Shown here piece after piece: positions 21,388-28,116 of a stretch of DNA of 28,116 nt. A model generated the notes under the pieces. The model was given only the letters and a program-made list of their open reading frames with translations. It was not told the origin of the DNA and ran no database searches. Where the stretch lies: the NCBI GenBank assembly GCA_015499995.1, contig JADNRV010000510.1, positions 1-28,116 on the forward strand. Direction: 5' to 3'. A program made the position numbers and the translations under genes. This DNA is from Flammula alnicola (Eukaryota; Basidiomycota; Agaricomycetes; Agaricales; Strophariaceae). The stretch's first letter is position 1; each line of letters begins with the position of its first letter.

Positions 21388-22815
21388 CTAGACGCGCTTT
21401 CGTTTTGGGCGCCCATTCGCGGCACTGGGTGGACGAAGAGGACGCGAACTCGGAAAGCCTTCATCATCGTTCGGCTTATCGTTCGGTTTATTACGTGAGT
21501 GCATCGACTGAGCGGAGACGGCATTTGATCGGACAGGGGTTTCAAGAATCGTAAGCTTCATACGTTTCGTTGCGTTTGGGTTAATTGGAGCGCTGGGGGT
21601 TTTGCGTTTGCGAAGGTAGTAGCGTCCCGTGGGTTTTTTTGGTGTCACAGGGGAATGGAGATCGTGAGTGGGTTTTGTCCGGCGATTGGCTGAAGGTAAG
21701 GTTTGACTTTGAGATAAATTGGAAGAGGATGCCTTGACTGACGTTGATGGAGACGAGGCAGGGATAGCGGGTGATGAAGGAGCGGGAGAGAGCGGAGAGG
21801 ACGCAGTGGATATCGCATAGTCTTGAGACCCGTTTAGAGGTGCATTCTGCTGAGAATATTCAGTTGGCGGGGAGAAACCTAACTGCGAATAAGAAAACAT
21901 TTCAGGTACCGAGGCTTGAGATTCCGTGTCGAGTTGAGAAGCAGGGATATCGCTATTGTCTTGGATATTCCATTGTAGTGAACCATTTGGCATAACGAGA
22001 GGGGTCTTGATGGTCGGTTCTGATGCCTGTGACTCAAAGATGGTCGGTGGCACCTGCGAATTCACTGGAGACTCGGGAAAGGAGGGCGCTTTTTGAGAGT
22101 CGATGATGTTGTCATTAGTTCGGTCATAGTCCTCAATATTCAGAAACCCTCCCTGTCGTGCAGGCGGCGCGGGCGTTAACGCGGGCTCTGTAGGAGTTTT
22201 TTCTGGTTTCTTGGTTCCTGCTTGGCTCTGTTGTGAAAATGCCCCATCTTCATCGGTCTCTGTTGATTGGCGCTGCACAGGATTTCTATTGACGCTCGGT
22301 TGGATTTGACGCGGGTGACAATAAACGGTAGGAACGGGCGGCAAAGTACTCTCGTATGCAAAATCTCTGACTTTAATTCCAAGCTTCTTGAGATCGGCTG
22401 CGGTGGGCTGTTGGTTTCCCCGAGCGCGACTATGGGGTTTCGATGATGGACCAGGTTGCGCCTGAGTTGTGGGTTTCGTTGCGCTCGTTGAAGTTGATGC
22501 CACCGGGTCTTTGCTTGAGGACTTCATACACAAAATAATTAGGCTCTTGTTGAGTGCTTTTGCGGCCAGCCCTATCTGGCTTTTGGACTCACAGACTTGA
22601 AGGTGGTTTTTGATGGCGTATTCGATGGCTGCGCTGTGCTCTTCATGGCTTGTTCCAATTGTGGCAGGACCCTGGTGATAGAGGATTGAAGGGGATGTCG
22701 ATGTTATCACACAGGTTGAGGATCCTTGCTCAACAAGGAGCACCTTTGGGAACTTCCAAGAAGATAGCTGCTGGTCGACTCCTTTTGACTTGTGGGCGGA
22801 GGACGAACAGGCCAT
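21388..22815 (-). CDS. Nuclear protein of unknown function rich in SQ/TQ sites
   Basis: A single-exon frame of 475 codons starting at the ATG at 22815. The N-terminal 100 residues (with WKFPKVLLVEQ and a helical AAIEYAIKNHL segment) look folded but match no domain I recognise. The rest is disordered, Ser/Pro/Gln-rich, and holds about fourteen Ser-Gln or Thr-Gln dipeptides, most of them between residues about 180 and 380. Such SQ/TQ clusters are typical targets of ATM/ATR (Tel1/Mec1) kinases. SP sites and TPKKP suggest cyclin-dependent kinase sites. Basic clusters RKRK (402-405) and the C-terminal PKRKRV are likely nuclear localisation signals. A role in DNA damage or chromosome maintenance is inferred only. 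It is transcribed divergently from the PP2C gene with 291 bp between the start codons. Confidence 0.75.
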   Translation of the reverse strand: MACSSSAHKSKGVDQQLSSWKFPKVLLVEQGSSTCVITSTSPSILYHQGPATIGTSHEEHSAAIEYAIKNHLQVCESKSQIGLAAKALNKSLIILCMKSSSKDPVASTSTSATKPTTQAQPGPSSKPHSRARGNQQPTAADLKKLGIKVRDFAYESTLPPVPTVYCHPRQIQPSVNRNPVQRQSTETDEDGAFSQQSQAGTKKPEKTPTEPALTPAPPARQGGFLNIEDYDRTNDNIIDSQKAPSFPESPVNSQVPPTIFESQASEPTIKTPLVMPNGSLQWNIQDNSDIPASQLDTESQASVPEMFSYSQLGFSPPTEYSQQNAPLNGSQDYAISTASSPLSPAPSSPAIPASSPSTSVKASSSNLSQSQTLPSANRRTKPTHDLHSPVTPKKPTGRYYLRKRKTPSAPINPNATKRMKLTILETPVRSNAVSAQSMHSRNKPNDKPNDDEGFPSSRPLRPPSAANGRPKRKRV

Positions 22816-23106
22816 TGACTAAATACGCGATCGCACACAATGGGGAGATTAAGGAACCAAACACGACCAACGCGTAACAGGGCATGTGACCTCAGGGTTT
22901 CGCGTTTCTAAATTACCACGCTCAATATTAATATTGTCATCACATTCCAAGGCCGGGCAGCTCTATCATATGCTGCAAACCTTGTACTCCCCTCCTTCCC
23001 ATTAACTTCTCTTCTACCGACCATCCTTTCGTTTGCGACCTGCTCGACTGGAAAGGAGTTTACCCGCCTCACTTATAGGCAATACAATTCCCTCATCCCA
23101 CTGAGC
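22816..23106. promoter_or_regulatory. Shared divergent promoter region
   Basis: The 291 bp between two outward-facing start codons hold an AT-rich centre with the palindrome AATATTAATATT near 22924-22935 and, toward the phosphatase, a C/T-rich leader (about 22985-23035). No TATA box is evident. Shared regulation of the SQ/TQ protein and the phosphatase is possible but not shown. Confidence 0.5.
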
Positions 23107-24935
23107 ATGCTTCGTCGTGTGTGGAAGCCAGTCGCTGCTACTGTGGTCATTGGTGCACCAGCCTATTATTATTATAAGACATACTACAGCGCGCCACAGA
23201 CTTTCGATATACCTGTCAGAGTCAAGGGTGCTAGCGGAAAGTCCGAAATGTCAACTCGAACATTCTCCCTCCTACCGATGAAAGAACTCGAGGCCCGCAT
23301 TCGAGAAAACGCCAGTTCGGAGACATACGCTCGCCCCGACGGCATTACATGGAAATATACAACGGCAAATTTGGCGTCAAACAACCCCATCGAAGACGCT
23401 CATTCCAACCATGTTGTCGGACGCGACGAATCAGACCCCTCTGCTCCTGGCGATTATCTTTTCTTTGCAGTTATGGATGGCCATGGTGGTTACGAGACTT
23501 CACGGCTGCTGTCTCGTATCCTCATCCAGGGAGTTGCACTTGAGCTTTCCGCTTTGATTACAGACCCTAAAGCAACCGCTCAATCCGGTTTACTCGATAG
23601 AGTAAGGTCTCTTCTTTGGTTATCGCCCTCGAAGTCCGTAAAGGCACCTTTAGATGCCGACCCCATCCGCGTCTCGCAAGCCATCGAGAACGCATTTACG
23701 AATCTCGATAACGAGCTTCTACAGGCCCCTCTACGGGTTCTTGCCAACAGCATGAACGCCGAAGCCTGGAAAACAAAAACTATTCCGGATTTGAGCCAAC
23801 ACCCCCTTGCTTTGACGACAATGCTTCCAGCCGTTTCCGGTATGTCCTTACTCGCATCGAAATTTAACTTATATCGATTGATTGGTTTCAGGCAGTTGTG
23901 CATTGATGGCGATATTCGACACTGCACATCGCGATCTTTACGTAGCGTGCGTCGGTGATAGTAGAGCGGTCGCGGGTGTCTGGGAGCCTTCTTCAGACGG
24001 TAAAGGACAATGGCGAATCGAAGTCCTGAGCGAAGACCAGACTGGACGCAACCCTTCGGAACTTGCTCGGTAAGCGAATACTCTATCATGCTATTGACCA
24101 ATTCAGCTCATGGTCATCCCCAAGTATACGATCAGAGCATCCTAAAGACGAGGAAGACTATGTGATACGAGAAGGACGCGTGCTTGGAGGTCTAGAGCCG
24201 AGTCGTGCATTCGGTGACGCGCGGTATAAGTGGCCGCGTCCGGTTCAAGAACTGTGAGTCCTTGCAGATGAATGACACATGGCAAAGCATGGCTAAGCAT
24301 CTTTTTTATGTGTGACTCATCAGCCTGAACGATGCCTTCATGGTTGGAAATGGAAAGCCCCTGCGACCGCCACCTTCGTTATTCAAGACACCTCCCTATG
24401 TGACCGCGCGTCCCGTAGTTACTCATCGCAAAATGTCTCTCCCACCAGCGTCTGGTTCGGCATCGTCAGAGAAATCCATGCGCTTCTTGGTACTCGCTAC
24501 AGACGGTCTTTGGGACCAACTGAGGTAATGAGCTGTAAGATATCATATTGTGAAAGGTGCTAACACTCTTTTAGTAACGACGAAGTCGTTGGTCTCGTCG
24601 GAGGTCATTTATCCGGCTTGAAGGGCACCGTTCCCAAATCAGAACTCGCAAACCTCGTACCTACCACCTCCGGCTCTCAAGGCGTCAACGGCAAGAACAA
24701 GAGGAACGGCGCCAAGGAAGGCTCATGGGCGTTCGCGGACGACAACCTCAGCGCCCACCTGATCCGAAACGCATTTGGCGGGGGCGACGAACTGGTTCTC
24801 CGGCGACTCCTCAGCATTTCTGCTCCGCATTCGAGGAGATACCGCGATGATGTTACGGTGACCGTTGTATGTTGGGAAGAAGGAAACGAGGCTCAGGCTA
24901 AAATCTCAACGGAGAAGATCAAGTCTAAACTGTAA
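23107..24935 (+). CDS. Mitochondrial PP2C phosphatase, pyruvate dehydrogenase phosphatase type
   Basis: Five exons (23107-23839, 23892-24069, 24125-24253, 24324-24524, 24575-24935) encode 533 residues; phases 1, 2, 2, 2 close. The product is a Mg/Mn-dependent Ser/Thr phosphatase that should dephosphorylate mitochondrial proteins such as the E1 alpha subunit of pyruvate dehydrogenase (as yeast Ptc5/Ptc6 and animal PDP1). The basic N-terminus MLRRVWKPVAA and a hydrophobic segment (residues about 9-27) fit a mitochondrial presequence with membrane anchor. Metal-binding motifs are complete: IEDAHS (Glu96, Asp97), MDGHGG (Asp124), GDSRA (about 266-270), and ATDGLWD (Asp407, Asp411). LSEDQTGRNPSELARIRSEHP and GLEPSRAFGDARYKWP are characteristic of the PDP subgroup, and they decided the acceptor at 24124 over a nearer AG. 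The gene is convergent with the ubiquitin protease and divergent from the SQ/TQ gene. It looks intact. Confidence 0.92.
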
Positions 24936-25154
24936 TCTGTCCTTACCCCCTATTAATTTTACCCTATCGGCAGATATTTGTGAGTATCGGTGTGTCAAGC
25001 TTCTGCATTGGCATTTGCCTTCAGGCCCTTCACTGTCCACCGCAAGCCATTAGCCACTTGGAAAGTACATCTTAATGAGATAATAATTACGGATACTGGA
25101 GTATTACAATGTCCAAGGGTACAAAAATTGTATGATATCTACGGCTCTAGTATC
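24936..25154. terminator. Shared 3' region of two convergent genes
   Basis: Only 219 bp separate the stop codons of the phosphatase and the protease. The stretch is AT-rich around 25075-25140 and must hold both polyadenylation regions, so the transcripts may overlap in antisense. Confidence 0.5.
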
Positions 25155-27410
25155 TCAGATACCCATCCGTTTTCGCTTCGCCGATGGTCGACCGTACGGA
25201 TTTGATATCACGTAGCCGTGTGTCCGTGCTTGGATGGCCGACGTCCTCCTGCTCGAATTTTGGTTTTCTGACTCTCCCAGCTTGCGCTTTTTGGTTTTGT
25301 TCGAGTTCGTGCTCGCGTAGAAACTAGATGAAGGCACCACGGGGGGCTGCGGAGGAGATACACGCGGCACGGTCGCAGGAAACGACGGTCCGGCAAGCCC
25401 ATCGATGATTTCCCCATTCCCCCTCTCCTTCTGCTTTCCTTTCGGTTCCACGTCCATCGAGTCATTCTGCGCCCGCTGGCTTTGCGCAGTGGCCGTGCTT
25501 GGCTCCTTGCCCTTCTCCTTGTCATCCTCCTCCGCGTCGGAATCATAATTGCCAAGAGACTCTAGAGCCTTGCGCGCATTGGTTTTAGCGACAGCTTGGA
25601 TTCTCGACTTCAGCGCCGACGCTTGAGGATCAAGTGGACTCGACGGTTTCTCTGCACTGGCTTCAGTAGAAGAAATGCCGTTCTTAAGGATCTCCGCAGA
25701 CGGAAGTAAAGGCCCAATAAACAGCGCGGCGACCTTGACGCCCTTGTCCTCGACGTCCACGGCTTCTTTGGGTTTCATAGTCTTTTTCCTCATCCCAGCT
25801 GCAAGCCCATTCCTCGCAGGTGCTGATGAAGACAAGCCGTTGCTCGATGGTGCCTTGACCGCGGCTTCTAAACCCTGCCCCTTATTCTGAATGTAAAACA
25901 GCATGTACGCGTTCTTCTTGTCCGTGGGAAGGCTGGTCGGTTGGACCATCTCATCGTTCATCTCGAACCAGCGGCCTTCCTTGCTCTTCACGAAAGCGTA
26001 ATAATGACCCGAATTGGGACCACCCCCCGCGTGGCAGATGACCCCATATAGCGAATACGTGGGGCCAAATTGGCCTGCACTCATATAGTGCTGTAGTGAC
26101 AGCTCATCGCCGTATTGCAGTGCATGGGTCAATTTCCTCCCAAGCGGCGAGAACCGCTTGAGGTGGACAGTGAGCACTAGAGGGGCCTCGTGTATCGTAA
26201 AACGCTTCTCGGCAATTACGTGCTTCTTGCACCTAGAAACCATGCCGTCAGGTTAAAACCGGGGATCTGAAGGATTTAAACGCACTTTTCACATTTGTAC
26301 TTGTCCGTACCCTTCAGGTAGTCAATTGCGATGAACTTGTGGAGAGCGTCCTTCAAGGAATCACATCGAAAGATGTCGAGACTGAGGTCTAATATGCGAT
26401 CGAAAGTGTCGCTATTGTGCCCACAATCCCTGCATGTCACTCGTGATCGTAACCGTCCTCCGAACACCTTGTGTACCCAAGTTGTCTCAGCGAGTTTGGC
26501 ATCCAGTTTTCTAAGTTGCATACGAGATGATTAGAACTCAGGATTAAAAAACAAGCCATATGGGGACGAACGGAGGATAACCTGCAAGACATGACTTTTG
26601 CAGAGCGTCAATCGCATATCGTAAAAATTCATGAGTATCTTCTTGTCTGCCTTTGCGCATATGCTTGGCTATAACTAGACATACACGTAAGTGGAGCCCC
26701 GTTTGAGTGGGTTGAGTTAGAGCACAAACCTTGAAGATTGTTGTTGATGGGAGAGGGAGAAAATGTCGACTGCCCGGCATGAGCTTTGACGGCGACTTGA
26801 CGAAGACTACAGCTCATACAAAATCCTGAAGCAACGCGGCCTAAGGTTCGAACCTTTAGTATCGCGATTCAAAGTCCAGTTGAAGAAATGGCACATACAG
26901 TCGTCTTTTTTGTGGGAAATCAAAAGTTTGAGTAGTGGGGTGTATGGAGAAGACATTGGAGAGCGCTGTTCAAGAAGCAGGTGTTACCGCTGTTGTAAAG
27001 ACCGGTCCCTCTGTTACATGTCTGGGGCCATGACATGTCTATGGGAGCTGGGTGTAACGAGGCGACTTTAGCGCCGGTGGAACGAGAAGCTGCGGGAGCT
27101 GATTTTGTTGGGGCAGGCGCGGGGGGTTGGGGTATCATTAAGCTAGATCAAAATAAGATACTGTAACATGAATGAAGGACGACTTGACGCACCTCTGCCT
27201 TGGAAGCTTTGGACTAGCATTTATGGCTTCATATTTCCCCTCCGCCACAGCCAGTGTGCCTGACGACGAGCCCTCTACAAATTCTATTGGTGGTGGAAGC
27301 AGGCTGTTAAAGGTGTCCATATCTTTCGATGGCCTGTAGTGTATTGAATCATCGGAATTGTGCTGGGAAGAGAACATAGATGACGGCAAGAATGGCGAGG
27401 CAAGCATCAT
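25155..27410 (-). CDS. Ubiquitin-specific protease, USP36/USP42 type, with an apparent one-base deletion
   Basis: Six minus-strand exons (27410-27193, 27142-26899, 26840-26730, 26674-26572, 26510-26286, 26232-25155) correspond to about 659 residues; introns are 50-61 bp. It should remove ubiquitin from nuclear or nucleolar substrates as a cysteine protease. The Cys box [12 protein letters not shown] (Cys128) is intact. [16 protein letters not shown], the zinc-ribbon pairs CRDC and [13 protein letters not shown] and the His box [14 protein letters not shown] with WFEMND complete the USP fold. A long Lys/Ser-rich tail ends in basic [10 protein letters not shown], a likely nuclear signal. Frames disagree by one base within exon 2: HTP should continue [13 protein letters not shown], but the run at 26937-26940 has four G (C on the coding strand) where five are needed, and the literal frame stops soon after. 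Either the assembly is wrong or the gene is broken. Splicing from an internal GT would restore the frame but delete about 20 residues. ATG at 27410 is the first in frame. Confidence 0.88.
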
Positions 27411-28116
27411 TCTTCGTGTGGCACAGTTGCAAGACGCGCGCAAGAGCGGCGAGAAAGCAGGTTTTCGTAAAGTAGTCTTGAAGACGTGATGGATTGTCGA
27501 CTCAAGGAGCGTAATGATGAACTAAAGGAAAGGTGGACGGGTCTCAGCGTTTCGCTACGACGGTGGTTTGGCTGACCGAACCCTGCATGATATTTTTTGA
27601 TCAACACTCTCTGTTTGTCGTTACATCACTCTTCCAAACAACAACCTGACCCCTGTCATTGTTGGCATTGTTCTTTAATAATAAAAAAGTACTGCGAAGC
27701 AACTACCTCTCTTCTGAGCAAAAAAAAATCGAGGTTTTGCCCATTTTCTGACTCGTAGGTAATATTAAAATGTTGAGTAGTATTCAAATTATAGCGTACA
27801 TTACAAGTCATACGAGGACTCTACGTAAGGTTGGGTAAGGAACCATTATGTACTATATGGATACAAGAGAGTGGAATGGTATACAATGCTACTGAGCAAA
27901 CAAAAGAAACTTGCGGAACCGTTCGCAAAAGAGTGAGGACCGCAATAAAAATTAGTAATATCGATACAAAATCATGAAAGAGAGCAATGGATGGTATACA
28001 ATGCCATGACTGTAACAAGAATTAAAGGTCGAAGACGAATTAAAGAGAGAAAGGAAAGGAGGAAAGACGACATAAAATCATGCAAAGCCCCAATTTGACT
28101 GCCACTGCGATTGGGA
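27411..28116. other. Upstream region of the ubiquitin protease and AT-rich right flank
   Basis: The first 200 bp should contain the leader and promoter of the minus-strand protease. From about 27660 the sequence is AT-rich with A and T runs and no coding frame. A 14-bp word is repeated at 27876 and 27991. It may be the 3' flank of a gene beyond the window. Confidence 0.4.
27876..28004 (+). repeat. Short direct repeat pair
   Basis: ATGGTATACAATGC occurs at 27876-27889 and 27991-28004, each preceded by a GAGAG-containing stretch, so that about 25 bp are similar. Confidence 0.7.

Overview
The window looks like nuclear DNA of a filamentous basidiomycete, most likely an Agaricomycete. The genes are intron-rich, with mostly 48-63 bp GT-AG introns. 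Starts are often preceded by pyrimidine-rich leaders, genes lie on both strands without operons, and the conserved proteins are fungal housekeeping types. Gene models were built by hand by joining frames at GT/AG sites and checking that the phases close. There is no transcript evidence.

Layout. (1) 1-3010, minus: a large Ser-rich protein of unknown function, nine exons visible, running off the left edge. (2) 3665-5119: a decayed Tc1/mariner-type element with 59-bp terminal inverted repeats and a TA target duplication; it ends 139 bp before the next start codon. (3) 5258-6873, plus: a ten-exon membrane-anchored short-chain dehydrogenase/reductase. (4) 7539-9924, plus: a seven-exon orphan protein with ten Cys-containing heptads and an acidic C-terminal half, behind a clear TATA box. 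(5) 9925-13773: no convincing gene, but a near-perfect hairpin at 11396-11450 and a strongly G-over-C skewed tract at 12361-13773. (6) 13774-15846, minus: a five-exon ACT-domain protein of the CASTOR (arginine sensor of TORC1) type. (7) 15847-21387: a 5.5 kb gap with only a doubtful small gene near 20.8 kb. (8) 21388-22815, minus: a single-exon nuclear protein rich in SQ/TQ sites, divergent from (9) 23107-24935, plus: a five-exon mitochondrial PP2C phosphatase of the pyruvate dehydrogenase phosphatase type. (10) 25155-27410, minus: a six-exon ubiquitin-specific protease of the USP36/42 type, convergent with the phosphatase and carrying an apparent one-base deletion just after its Cys box. (11) 27411-28116: AT-rich flank without a visible gene.

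The conserved genes belong to different processes (lipid or retinoid-like redox chemistry, amino-acid sensing, mitochondrial carbon metabolism, deubiquitination) and nothing indicates one pathway or a biosynthetic cluster. I found no clear undescribed system. The points most worth following are the exclusively phase-0 introns of the two orphan genes, the Cys-heptad protein, the hairpin, the skewed tract beside the CASTOR-like gene, the SQ/TQ-rich protein, and the frameshift in the protease.
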